Origin: Mesonia oceanica
GTDB lineage: Bacteria; Bacteroidota; Bacteroidia; Flavobacteriales; Flavobacteriaceae
Direction: 5' to 3'
DNA: 64,000 nucleotides
NCBI RefSeq assembly: GCF_902499555.1
Contig: NZ_CABVMM010000001.1
Span: forward strand, 62,001-126,000
The position numbers and the translations under genes are program-made. Positions 44,279 to 52,494 of this stretch are shown here, in pieces. The notes beneath the pieces are model-generated. The model did not search any database. It was not told the DNA's origin and saw only the letters and a list, made by a program, of their open reading frames with translations. The first letter of the stretch is position 1, and every line of letters starts with the position of its first letter.

Positions 44279-44724
44279 GCATACGAGCAGCATTAACCCA
44301 ACAGTGCAAAGATTACCTTCAGCATAGAATTCAACGTTTAAAAAAATCAATTCAAGAACTTGAAAGTGATTTAGAGGGAGAAACCAAAAGCAGTGCCGGT
44401 GATAAATATGAAACTTCCCGTGAAATGATGAATGCTGAAATCAATAAACTTCAACAACAACTACAGGAGTTTAGGAAGCTGGAAGAAGTGTTGGCAGTTG
44501 CAAGTCAGCGAAAAGTTTCAGAAAATATACAATTGGGAAGCATTGTAACAACCAATCTAGCTAATTATTTTTTAGCCATTCCTGTAGGAGAACTAAAATT
44601 CCAAACCGAAAGTTATTACGGAATAGGTATCAATTCACCTATAGGAAAATTAATGTTAGGAAAAACAAAAGGAGATACGGTATTTTTTCAGCAACAGGAA
44701 ATAAAAATTGAGTCGGTTAATTAG
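44275..44724 (+). CDS. GreA/GreB-like protein (often misnamed 3-oxoacyl-ACP synthase)
   Basis: 149 residues: an N-terminal antiparallel coiled coil (about 10-75; LTQQCKDYLQHRIQRLKKSI and NAEINKLQQQLQEFRKLEE) and a small C-terminal FKBP-like GreAB domain (about 85-145; IPVGELKFQTESYYGIGINS, then PIGKLMLGKTKGDTVFFQ). The end of the coiled coil has acidic residues (ELESDLEGET), as in Gre factors, where acidic tips reach into RNA polymerase. Databases sometimes carry the wrong label for this Bacteroidota family. Its role may be transcript cleavage or RNA polymerase modulation. It overlaps mtgA by four bases and converges on the next gene by eight. Confidence 0.7.
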   Translation: MSIRAALTQQCKDYLQHRIQRLKKSIQELESDLEGETKSSAGDKYETSREMMNAEINKLQQQLQEFRKLEEVLAVASQRKVSENIQLGSIVTTNLANYFLAIPVGELKFQTESYYGIGINSPIGKLMLGKTKGDTVFFQQQEIKIESVN

Positions 44725-45055
44725 ATGAGAGTTCTATATAGCTTAACAACTCCAATTTAAATATAGTAGCCCCTAATAATTCATTAATTTGTTCCAATTC
44801 ATCAGCACTAACCGCCAAGTCAATTTTTTCTGATGGAGTTGGCAATAACAAGTTTTTACAAGCTCTAGCATGTGTACAGTTTTCACAACATGTTTCAGTT
44901 TCTAAAGCAAGTACATTGCGCTGAAAAAGTTTTACTTCTTGTAGATTTAATAGAAAGCCGGTATCTCTAAATACTACTTGTACCCTATCTTTTTTCTCTT
45001 TCCAGTGAAAAGAAATTCCGTAGTCGTTTTTAAAAATAATTTCAATATCTTCCAT
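44717..45055 (-). CDS. Conserved small protein with cysteine cluster
   Basis: 112 residues from ATG 45055. The middle has a Cys-rich motif CCENCTHARACKNLLLPTPS with five cysteines in twelve positions, which may bind a metal or Fe-S cluster; the C-terminus is helical and acidic (SADELEQINELLGATIFKLE). I do not recognise a named domain, though the layout (a short beta-rich start, a Cys cluster, and a helix) is shared by a small family typical of Bacteroidota. It overlaps the GreAB-like gene at its 3' end by eight bases. Confidence 0.6.
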   Translation of the reverse strand: MEDIEIIFKNDYGISFHWKEKKDRVQVVFRDTGFLLNLQEVKLFQRNVLALETETCCENCTHARACKNLLLPTPSEKIDLAVSADELEQINELLGATIFKLELLSYIELSSN

Positions 45056-45117
45056 AAGCAAACATTCTTATTCAAAGATATTAATTATTTAGAATAATTC
45101 TAAACTAAAATCAAAAA

Positions 45118-46809
45118 TTATCTAATATCCCTGAGCTTCAGCTGAAGCGATACATTCCCGTTCCATTCATTTTCATCTATAGAATAAACTGCATCAAAAG
45201 GTTTTTTATGCTGAATGAGGGAGAATTTTTCTCCTAAATTAAATCCAATGGCTCCTATAAATTTAGGTTCCGGCAATTGTTGAACGCTGCATTTTAGATG
45301 ATCTCCGGTTTGTCCGACAGGTTTTCCGTAACCGGTATCAGTTAAGTTTTTGGTTAAGAAGACAGGACTCATATTTCCTGGGCCAAAGGGAGCGAATTGT
45401 TTGAGGATTCGGTAAAACTTGGGCGTAATTTCATTTAAATTTAATTCTAAATCAGCATTGATTTCCGGGGTTAACAAATGTTTATCTATGCTTTGACTCA
45501 CGACTTCTTCAAACTTATTTTTGAACGCTTCGTAACAGCTTTCATTTAAAGTTAATCCCGCTGCATATTTATGTCCACCAAACTGTTCAATATGCTCCGT
45601 ACAAGCTTCTAATGCATTATAAACATCAAAACCTTTTACCGATCGTGCAGAAGCCGCCAATTTATCTCCGCTCTTGGTAAAAACCAAGGTAGGTCGGTAG
45701 TAAGTTTCGGTAAGACGGGAAGCTACAATCCCAATCACGCCTTTATGCCAATGTTCACCATAAACGACGGTGGTGAATCGTTCTTGTTCTTTTAATTCTT
45801 CAATTAATTGTAGCGCTTCTTCCGTAATGGTTTTATCGGCATCTTTACGTTCGGCGTTATAAGCTTCAATTTCTGCAGCATATTTTTCCGCTAACTTTTC
45901 ATCTTCTTCCACTAACAATTGTACCGCGTGTAAGCCGTGTTTCATTCTTCCTGCAGCGTTGATTCGTGGAGCGATGATAAAAACCACATCGGTAATGGTA
46001 AGGGTTTCTTTTTTTAGATGATTTAAAATAGCTTTAAACCCGTTTCTTGGTAAGGTATTAATCACATGTAAGCCGTGATAAGCCAATACCCTGTTTTCTC
46101 CTGTAATAGGGACGATATCAGCACCTATGGCGGTGGCTACCAAATCTAAATAGGGTAATAAAGTTTCAATGGTATTTCCTTGTTTTTCTTCTAAAGCTTG
46201 AACGAGCTTAAAACCAACTCCGCAACCACATAATTCTTTATAAGGATATTTGCAATCTTCCCTTTTAGGATCTAATACTGCTACCGCTTTTGGAATTTCA
46301 CTACCCGGACGGTGGTGATCACAAATAATAAAATCGACTCCTTTTTCTTTAGCATAAGCTACTTTATCGATAGCTTTAATCCCACAGTCTAAAGCGACTA
46401 TTAAGCTAATATCGTTATCTGCGGCAAAATCGATACCTTGATAAGAAACGCCATAACCTTCGGCATAACGATCGGGAATGTAAGTGGCAATTTGCGAAGT
46501 TCTAGTTTTTAAGTAAGAACTCATCAGAGCAACACTGGTGGTACCATCAACATCATAATCGCCATAAACCATGATATTCTCACCTTCTGCTAAAGCTTGT
46601 TCAATTCTAATGACCGCCTTTTCCATATCTTTCATCAGAAACGGATCGTGTAAGTCGGTTAAACTTGGTCGAAAGAATTTTTTAGCAGCTTCAAAAGTTT
46701 CAATTCCTCGCTGAACCAATAAATGAGCAATCGCTTTTTCTACTCCTAAAGCTTTTTGAAGTTGTTGTACTTTTTCAGGATTAGGTAATGGTTTTAAGGT
46801 CCAGCGCAT
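45118..46809 (-). CDS. recJ: Single-stranded-DNA-specific exonuclease RecJ
   Basis: 5'-3' ssDNA exonuclease of the DHH family used in recombination and mismatch repair. 563 residues from ATG 46809. DHH motifs: YGDYDVDGTTS, VALDCGIK, CDHHRPG with the diagnostic DHH, then the DHHA1 part (FGGHKYAAGLTL). A C-terminal OB domain closes it. An upstream TTG would lengthen it by six residues. A promoter matching the Bacteroidota consensus lies directly in front. Confidence 0.96.
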   Translation of the reverse strand: MRWTLKPLPNPEKVQQLQKALGVEKAIAHLLVQRGIETFEAAKKFFRPSLTDLHDPFLMKDMEKAVIRIEQALAEGENIMVYGDYDVDGTTSVALMSSYLKTRTSQIATYIPDRYAEGYGVSYQGIDFAADNDISLIVALDCGIKAIDKVAYAKEKGVDFIICDHHRPGSEIPKAVAVLDPKREDCKYPYKELCGCGVGFKLVQALEEKQGNTIETLLPYLDLVATAIGADIVPITGENRVLAYHGLHVINTLPRNGFKAILNHLKKETLTITDVVFIIAPRINAAGRMKHGLHAVQLLVEEDEKLAEKYAAEIEAYNAERKDADKTITEEALQLIEELKEQERFTTVVYGEHWHKGVIGIVASRLTETYYRPTLVFTKSGDKLAASARSVKGFDVYNALEACTEHIEQFGGHKYAAGLTLNESCYEAFKNKFEEVVSQSIDKHLLTPEINADLELNLNEITPKFYRILKQFAPFGPGNMSPVFLTKNLTDTGYGKPVGQTGDHLKCSVQQLPEPKFIGAIGFNLGEKFSLIQHKKPFDAVYSIDENEWNGNVSLQLKLRDIR

Positions 46810-46824
46810 CGTTTTATTTTTGTG

Positions 46825-46856
46825 CAAATATAATTGGGATTGGTGAGGCGAATCAA
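46825..46856 (-). promoter_or_regulatory. Promoter of recJ
   Basis: On the minus strand, TTG (46856-46854) and TATATTTG (46832-46825) are 21 bases apart; the -7 box ends 15 bases before the recJ ATG. The upstream element overlaps the last codons of the UDG-family gene. Confidence 0.6.
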
Positions 46857-47425
46857 GATTTTTCTAAAATCTCTTTTACCTTTTTCTGTAATTGTGGTAC
46901 GACCTCATCTTCAAACCACGGATTCTTAATTCGCCAAAATCGATTCACGGGTGAAGGATGTGGTAACGGGAAATACTTAGGTAAAAATTCTTGATAGTTT
47001 TCTACCAAAGTCGTTAACTTTTCATTTTTAGAAAGGTAATATTTATTCGCATAAGCACCGATTAAAACAAATAATTCAGCTTTTTTAAAGTGATCGATAA
47101 TGGTTTTATGCCATAAAGGAGCGCATTCTTTTCTGGGAGGCAAATCGCCGGTTTTGGCTTTTCCGGGATAACAAAAACCCATGGGTAACACCGCAAAGTT
47201 ATCTTCGTTGTAAAACACAGAAGTAGTTACACCCAACCATTTTCGCAATTGTTTTCCGCTTTGATCTTGCCATGCAATTCCCGATTCGTGAACGACTCGC
47301 CCCGGCGCTTGACTTATTAAAATAATTTTTGAATGCTCATTTCCGCTTACAATAGGCCTAGCTCCCAAAGGTAAATGGGGTTCACAAAAACGACACTGTC
47401 TAACTTCTTGCAATAAATCTTTCAA
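46853..47425 (-). CDS. Uracil-DNA glycosylase-family protein
   Basis: 190-residue member of the UDG superfamily, in the group with a short N-terminal motif rather than the 4-cysteine Fe-S type. Motif 1 is LISQAPGRVVHESGIAWQD and motif 2 is LPHPSPVNRFWRI (H-P-S-P). The segment LPMGFCYPGKAKTGDLPPR is shared by the family's DUF4743-like Bacteroidota members. It has only two N-terminal cysteines (CRFC), so a complete Fe-S cluster is unlikely. A base-excision-repair role is inferred from family. Confidence 0.85.
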   Translation of the reverse strand: MKDLLQEVRQCRFCEPHLPLGARPIVSGNEHSKIILISQAPGRVVHESGIAWQDQSGKQLRKWLGVTTSVFYNEDNFAVLPMGFCYPGKAKTGDLPPRKECAPLWHKTIIDHFKKAELFVLIGAYANKYYLSKNEKLTTLVENYQEFLPKYFPLPHPSPVNRFWRIKNPWFEDEVVPQLQKKVKEILEKS

Positions 47426-47437
47426 GAATACTTCGGT

Positions 47438-47710
47438 TTAAAAGAATAAAAAATAAACGGCAGCAGAAATCATTATTACCAACAGCACGGTGAATATAAC
47501 CATCACTTTTTGCTCATCGCGTTTGTTTTCAGCAATGAGTTGGTCTCGCATTGCTTTGCGTTTTTCTTCAGAAATTTTAATCACAGGAATACCTGTACTT
47601 TTTCCTGAAGTTTTATGGTGACCTTTTTCAAAATAATTAGTTCGATGACCACGTCTTGAATTATTTTTCAAAGAGGTAATCATGGCTTGTACCACTCCGC
47701 CGAATGACAT
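47438..47710 (-). CDS. Small tail-anchored membrane protein
   Basis: 90 residues. The first 60 residues are basic and polar (SLKNNSRRGHRTNYFEKGHH, KISEEKRKAMRDQLIAENKR) and the last 20 form one hydrophobic helix (VMVIFTVLLVIMISAAVYFL). Such a C-tail-anchored topology is common for Bacteroidota proteins of unknown function encoded near DNA-repair genes. It lies 12 bases upstream of the UDG-family gene in the same direction, so the two probably share a transcript. Confidence 0.6.
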   Translation of the reverse strand: MSFGGVVQAMITSLKNNSRRGHRTNYFEKGHHKTSGKSTGIPVIKISEEKRKAMRDQLIAENKRDEQKVMVIFTVLLVIMISAAVYFLFF

Positions 47711-47818
47711 TTTAGTAAAAATTTGATTAAACTATTAATTTACGAAATTTTCCTGAATTTTGCCAATTTGTATCACGAGCAATAGAAGCTTTTCTGTACT
47801 TTCGTGTCGGCAAAACGA

Positions 47819-48253
47819 ATGAAAATGGAACAAAAACTCAACATTAAATACAAAAACACCTTACAGAACCTTATTATTCTATTGGTAGGTATTCTTTTAC
47901 TCATTATAGGTTTTGTGGCTTATTTCTGGACGGAAGAGTTTTCCTATTTCTATCTTATCGTTTTGGCCAATATGTTAGTGTTATACGTGTTAATTACCAG
48001 TCAGGTAAGGAAAAATCATGTGGTTTACGATGCTGTTTTTGTAAAATACAGGTTGAACTCTGGTCCCGTGAAACGATTAAAAGTAGATGAAATTAACGGA
48101 GTAGAAGAGGAGAACCCTCATTTAAAAATTCAACTTAAAGAAGAGCGACAAGCTGAAATTGATTTAGAAGGTTACGCAGAACCTTCTGTTGAAGAATTTA
48201 AAGACTTACTCCAAAGAATGGCCGATTTTAATTCTGAAAAATCTGCTGACTAA
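47819..48253 (+). CDS. Conserved membrane protein with cytosolic PH-like domain
   Basis: 144 residues from ATG 47819 (an upstream in-frame GTG at 47804 is unlikely). Two helices form a hairpin (about 13-34, LIILLVGILLLIIGFVAYFW; about 43-61, LIVLANMLVLYVLITSQVRK), followed by a cytosolic domain (about 65-140) with a predicted beta-rich part, VKRLKVDEINGVEEENPHLK, as in bPH2-like membrane proteins. No function known. It is transcribed alone, away from the recJ/UDG cluster. Confidence 0.6.
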   Translation: MKMEQKLNIKYKNTLQNLIILLVGILLLIIGFVAYFWTEEFSYFYLIVLANMLVLYVLITSQVRKNHVVYDAVFVKYRLNSGPVKRLKVDEINGVEEENPHLKIQLKEERQAEIDLEGYAEPSVEEFKDLLQRMADFNSEKSAD

Positions 48254-48338
48254 ACTTTTAAGCATCATTTAAATACTAGGTTCTTGCTGTTTTTTTTAAA
48301 TTTTGAATGTTTTGTGTAACAAAAATACTTTTGATTAG

Positions 48339-48352
48339 TCTATTATAATAGA
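48339..48352. promoter_or_regulatory. 14-base palindrome in front of the ankyrin gene
   Basis: TCTATTATAATAGA is a perfect palindrome 43 bases before the ATG at 48396. Its AT-rich core resembles Fur/PerR-type boxes (TTATAATnATTATAA). It may be an operator, but symmetry is the only evidence. Confidence 0.35.
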
Positions 48353-48395
48353 GCAAGTTGCTTAAAACTAATTCATTAATCAAAAATCATTCATC

Positions 48396-48791
48396 ATGAA
48401 AAAAACAATCATTACCGTAGCATTAGCGTTCATCAGCTGTGTTACATTTGCCAACAACAGTTATGAAACAACCCCAGAAAATTTATCTTCTGAAGTACAT
48501 TGGGAAACCAGTGCAGACTTAAATTCTTTCTGCAAAGCCATTATGAAAGGAAATCTTGAAATGGTAAAACAGTTAATCGACTTTGGAGAAGATGTAAATG
48601 AAAAATCTCTAGGAAAAACTCCGGCCATGTATGCAGCGCGTTACAATAAAGTAGAAGTTTTAAAACTTCTTGTACAAAAAGGTGCTGACTTATCTGTTAA
48701 ATCTGATGTTGAAAAATACACCGCCAAAAAGTTTGCTGAACTTTCTAATGCAAAAGAAACTTTAGCTTACTTAAACTCTTTAGAGAAGTAA
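48396..48791 (+). CDS. Secreted ankyrin-repeat protein
   Basis: 131 residues. A signal peptide (1-19, ending CVTFANN) is followed by an N-terminal extension and at least three ankyrin repeats (from about 45). SFCKAIMKGNLEMVKQLIDF, GEDVNEKSLGKTPAMYAARY, and NKVEVLKLLVQKGADLSVKS show the G-x-T-x-x-x-x-A and LL-x-x-G-A-D/N signatures. The first repeat lacks the TPLH turn. Periplasmic ankyrin proteins in Proteobacteria and Bacteroidota often work with a catalase or other partner; none is next to it here. Confidence 0.85.
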   Translation: MKKTIITVALAFISCVTFANNSYETTPENLSSEVHWETSADLNSFCKAIMKGNLEMVKQLIDFGEDVNEKSLGKTPAMYAARYNKVEVLKLLVQKGADLSVKSDVEKYTAKKFAELSNAKETLAYLNSLEK

Positions 48792-48812
48792 ATTTTCTGA
48801 ACAATATGTTGA

Positions 48813-48855
48813 AAATAAGTGGTTTGTCTATTCAAGATAAACCACTTATTTTTTT
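48813..48855. terminator. Bidirectional terminator between ankyrin gene and rsmI
   Basis: AAATAAGTGGTTT (48813-48825) and AAACCACTTATTT (48839-48851) form a perfect 13-bp stem with a 13-base loop and a T-run on the right; it serves both convergent genes. Confidence 0.85.
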
Positions 48856-49517
48856 CCTTCTACAATCACCACGATTTCCCCTTTGGGAGCTTTCTTTTGA
48901 AAATGCGCTAAAACTTCTTCCGTTGTCCCTCGTACTGTTTCTTCGTGAAGTTTACTTATTTCCCGAGAAACCGAAACTTTTCTATCTGTCCCAAAATATT
49001 CAATAAAATGTCCCAGTGTTTTGATGAGTTTATGTGGCGATTCATAAAAAATCATCGTTCGGTTTTCTTCCGCTAATAAATTCAATCGGGTTTGCCTTCC
49101 TTTTTTTACTGGTAAAAAACCTTCAAATATAAATTTATCATTAGGCAAACCACTGTTTACCAAAGCGGGTACAAAGGCAGTTGCTCCCGGTAAACAATCT
49201 ACCTCAATATGATGATCTACGCAAGCTCTAGTGAGTAAAAACCCTGGATCGGAAATCGCCGGTGTCCCAGCATCGCTAATTAACGCGGCAGTTTCTCCAT
49301 TTTGAATGCGCTTAATAATTAAATCGACCGTTTTGTGTTCGTTATGCATATGGTGACTATGCATTGGCGTATTAATTTCAAAATGTTTAAGCAGTTTTCC
49401 GCTAGTTCGGGTGTCTTCAGCCAAAATAAAATCTACTTCGTTTAGCACTTTTACCGCTCTAAAAGTCATATCTTCTAAATTACCAATAGGTGTTGGAACT
49501 AAAAATAGCTTTGCCAT
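48846..49517 (-). CDS. rsmI: 16S rRNA (cytidine-1402-2'-O) methyltransferase
   Basis: Tetrapyrrole-methylase-fold enzyme that methylates C1402 of 16S rRNA, 223 residues. MAKLFLVPTPIGNLEDMTFR is canonical; then AALISDAGTPAISDPGFLL (SAM-binding loop with the conserved D-A-G-T-P), EGFLPVKKGRQTRL and FYESPHKL. The C-terminal YceI-like extension is missing, as in many Bacteroidota. It overlaps the stop of the upstream gene by 1 base. Confidence 0.95.
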   Translation of the reverse strand: MAKLFLVPTPIGNLEDMTFRAVKVLNEVDFILAEDTRTSGKLLKHFEINTPMHSHHMHNEHKTVDLIIKRIQNGETAALISDAGTPAISDPGFLLTRACVDHHIEVDCLPGATAFVPALVNSGLPNDKFIFEGFLPVKKGRQTRLNLLAEENRTMIFYESPHKLIKTLGHFIEYFGTDRKVSVSREISKLHEETVRGTTEEVLAHFQKKAPKGEIVVIVEGKK

Positions 49518-50611
49518 TAGTCGTATTTATTTTTGATGGCATGTAAAAACCTGGCTTCGTAAACATCTTTATTTTCCCAGTTGTTATAATCAGGTTTTAT
49601 TTGTTGCTGAATAAATTGATGTGCTTCCATAAAGCTTTCAAGGGTGTTTAATTGGGAAAGCACGCGGTTGTAATCGGCAGCATTGCCATCAAAAAGATGC
49701 TTGATATATGCCAATCTATCGTTTAAACCAATATTAATTCCTTTTTTAAGTCGGTCATTTAATGATTTTCGTTCACCACCCAAATCATTTTTTGTTGCCG
49801 ATGGTTCTTTGGGTTCAAATTCTGGAGTTTCGTAATTCTGAAATAAATCGTTTGCCGTAGGAATTTCTTTTTCCTGAGGAAGTTCTTCCTTCGTTTTCGC
49901 TTTCGGTTCTTCAGGTGTTTCCGGTGGCACTTGCGAAATTTCAGGTTCAGGTTTTACTTCTTCCTGTTTCGGTTCTTCTTTTGGTGGTTGTGGAGCTTCC
50001 TTTTTTTGCACAGGCTCAAATTGTGGTAAATCGTCATAACTTACCCCAAAATTCTGTTCCGGCCTTTCCTCTTTTGGTGTTTCCTGCTGTTCTTCTTTTT
50101 TGTGTTGCGGAATAATTTCTTCTAATACTTGATCTATCTCTTCATCTTCCGGAAACATATGAGCGACCATATCTTTAATCTTTTCTGTATTGGGTACTGT
50201 AATCGCTTCCTTATTATAGGCTAAGCCATCGGGACGTGCTTTTTCTTTAATGGCCTGTATTTTTTCCATCGGCATTTCAGCTAAAATACTTTTCAGGATA
50301 TTGGTATTCAGTTCGATAATTTCTTCTGTATTGTGTTCTAATCCTGAAGGGACACTTGCTTCTTCTTGTTCGATACTTTTTTCAACAACTTCTTCTTTCT
50401 TTTCTGATGTCTCTGCCATTTTTTCTTTTACATCCTTTAATCCAATGGTAGGTTGTGCACCGGCAAAGTGTTTTTCTGCAAAAGACAACACGCTTAATTT
50501 TTCGTATAAAACCCCGGTTATGGTTTTTAGTTCGTGTATATCTTCTTTGTTTTTTAGCTGTAATATTCTGTGTGCTATGCTAATTAGTTCGGCTTCCAGG
50601 GACTTCTTCAT
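49517..50611 (-). CDS. Conserved protein with disordered acidic/proline-rich middle
   Basis: 364 residues. The N-terminus (1-65) is helical (LISIAHRILQLKNKEDIHEL); the middle (about 70-270) is low-complexity, dominated by Glu, Pro, Lys and Gln; the C-terminal 85 residues are helical (SLNDRLKKGINIGLNDRLAY, then NTLESFMEAHQFIQQQIKPD). The C-terminal part is conserved in Bacteroidota, where the protein lies next to rsmI and may link division or signalling proteins. No catalytic motif is visible. It shares a transcript with rsmI (1-base overlap). Confidence 0.7.
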   Translation of the reverse strand: MKKSLEAELISIAHRILQLKNKEDIHELKTITGVLYEKLSVLSFAEKHFAGAQPTIGLKDVKEKMAETSEKKEEVVEKSIEQEEASVPSGLEHNTEEIIELNTNILKSILAEMPMEKIQAIKEKARPDGLAYNKEAITVPNTEKIKDMVAHMFPEDEEIDQVLEEIIPQHKKEEQQETPKEERPEQNFGVSYDDLPQFEPVQKKEAPQPPKEEPKQEEVKPEPEISQVPPETPEEPKAKTKEELPQEKEIPTANDLFQNYETPEFEPKEPSATKNDLGGERKSLNDRLKKGINIGLNDRLAYIKHLFDGNAADYNRVLSQLNTLESFMEAHQFIQQQIKPDYNNWENKDVYEARFLHAIKNKYD

Positions 50612-50712
50612 AACTTTATGATTAACTTTTTTTGTGAGGATGTATTTTTAGTAATTTTACCTTGCTTAAATTTAAACAAGAATATTCTTGTTTTAGTGCT
50701 GAAAATTACAAA

Positions 50713-51306
50713 ATGTTTCTCGAAAATACCGTAAATCACGAAGAGCAATTTGGATGGATTGAAGTAATTTGTGGAAGTATGTTCTCCGGCAAAACCGAAG
50801 AGCTTATCCGCCGCTTAAAACGTGCCCAATTTGCCAAACAAAAAGTAGAAATTTTTAAACCTGCGCTCGATAAACGCTACGATGAAGAAATGGTGGTTTC
50901 TCACGATGCCAATGAGATTAGGTCTACTCCTGTTCCTGCCGCAGCTAATATTAGATTGTTGGCAGACGATTGTGATGTGGTGGGAGTTGATGAAGCGCAA
51001 TTTTTTGATGAAGAAATTGTAAGTGTTTGTAACGATTTGGCCAATAAAGGTATTCGTGTAATTGTTGCCGGGTTGGATATGGATTTTAAAGGAAACCCGT
51101 TTGGGCCAATGCCTAACCTGATGGCGACCGCAGAATATGTGACCAAAGTTCATGCGGTGTGTACGCGCACCGGTAATTTAGCACAATTCAGTTTTAGAAA
51201 ATCGGCTAACCGGGATTTGGTTTTACTGGGAGAAACGGAAGAATATGAACCTTTAAGCAGAGGTGCGTATTACAAAGCAATGTTGAATGAAAAAGTAAAA
51301 AAATAG
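50713..51306 (+). CDS. tdk: Thymidine kinase
   Basis: Type II thymidine kinase for pyrimidine salvage, 197 residues from ATG 50713. An upstream TTG (50662) would add 17 unlikely residues. The P-loop is [12 protein letters not shown], the Mg-binding and catalytic Asp-Glu appear in [12 protein letters not shown], and the lasso loop is [20 protein letters not shown]. The pair of zinc-binding Cys sites usual for the C-terminal domain is reduced, with only one Cys left at CTRTG. Followed closely by alr, 43 bases apart. Confidence 0.92.
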   Translation: MFLENTVNHEEQFGWIEVICGSMFSGKTEELIRRLKRAQFAKQKVEIFKPALDKRYDEEMVVSHDANEIRSTPVPAAANIRLLADDCDVVGVDEAQFFDEEIVSVCNDLANKGIRVIVAGLDMDFKGNPFGPMPNLMATAEYVTKVHAVCTRTGNLAQFSFRKSANRDLVLLGETEEYEPLSRGAYYKAMLNEKVKK

Positions 51307-51349
51307 ATGTTGAGGAGATGAAAGAAATTTCCCCCAACAAGAAATAGTT

Positions 51350-52456
51350 ATGTCACAAACTTCAGAAACGGTACTAGAAATAGATTTATCGGCCTTAGAA
51401 CACAATTATAATTATTTGCGATCCAAGTTATCGCCCGAGACCAAAATGTTAGGTGTGGTAAAAGCTTTTGCCTATGGAAATGATTCTGTTGAAATTGCTA
51501 AACGATTATCTAAAATAGGAATCGATTATTTTGCCGTGGCTTACACCCGGGAAGGTATTTCATTAAGAGAAGGCGGAATTCAAAAACCTATTTTGGTGCT
51601 TCATCCGCAATCTACCAATTTTGAAGAAGTTATAGAAAACGATTTAATCCCGAATATTTACAGTAAATTTACGTTGGAGGCTTTTGTGAAAACGGCGGAA
51701 AAACTTCAACTGAAAAATTATCCCATTCATTTAAAAATTAATACCGGTTTAAACCGATTGGGTTTTGATCCTGAAGATGCAGCCTGGCTTAACCATAAAT
51801 TAGCAGAAACGAAAGCGATAAAAGTAGAAGGGATTTTCTCTCATTTAGCCGCTAGTGAAGATGAAGCAGAACGGGAATTTACTTTGTATCAAATAGAAAA
51901 CTATCAAAAAACCCTTGATAAAATTCTGCCGAAATTAGATGATCAACCTATTCGGCACCTTTGTAATACTTCTGGGATCATCAATTATCCAGAAGCCCAT
52001 TACGATATGGTAAGAACGGGAATTGGATTGTACGGTTTTGGAAACTCGGCGGCAGAAGACAAAAAACTAAAACCTGTAGGAACGCTAAAAACCATCATTT
52101 CTCAAATTCATCACATTAAAGAAGGAGAAAGTGTAGGTTATAATCGAGTATTTAAAGCTCCTTTAGCAACCAAAACGGCCACGCTTCCTCTAGGTCATGC
52201 CGATGGGATTAACCGAATTTACGGAAAACAAAAAACCGGAGTTTTGGTAAACGGTCAAATTGCACCCATCATTGGGAATGTTTGTATGGATATGTTGATG
52301 ATTGATATTAGCGGAATTGATTGTCAAGAAGGCGATGAGGTAATCCTCTTCGGAAAAGATAAAAGTGCTGAAGAATTTGCGCATAATGCCGGCACGATTT
52401 CTTATGAATTAATTACTTCCATTTCACAGCGCGTAAAAAGAAAAATCATTAATTAA
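51350..52456 (+). CDS. alr: Alanine racemase
   Basis: PLP-dependent enzyme converting L- to D-alanine for peptidoglycan, 368 residues. The PLP-lysine is in MLGVVKAFAYGND (about Lys38), the other catalytic base Tyr in ESVGYNRVFKAP, and ATLPLGHADGINRIYG replaces the more common PVGYADG. The N-terminal TIM barrel (to about 240) and C-terminal beta domain (GNVCMDMLMIDISG) are complete. Housekeeping gene, probably co-transcribed with tdk. Confidence 0.95.
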   Translation: MSQTSETVLEIDLSALEHNYNYLRSKLSPETKMLGVVKAFAYGNDSVEIAKRLSKIGIDYFAVAYTREGISLREGGIQKPILVLHPQSTNFEEVIENDLIPNIYSKFTLEAFVKTAEKLQLKNYPIHLKINTGLNRLGFDPEDAAWLNHKLAETKAIKVEGIFSHLAASEDEAEREFTLYQIENYQKTLDKILPKLDDQPIRHLCNTSGIINYPEAHYDMVRTGIGLYGFGNSAAEDKKLKPVGTLKTIISQIHHIKEGESVGYNRVFKAPLATKTATLPLGHADGINRIYGKQKTGVLVNGQIAPIIGNVCMDMLMIDISGIDCQEGDEVILFGKDKSAEEFAHNAGTISYELITSISQRVKRKIIN

Positions 52457-52494
52457 CTATCGCGATAAACTTTTCTTATACCATCAAACTCTTT

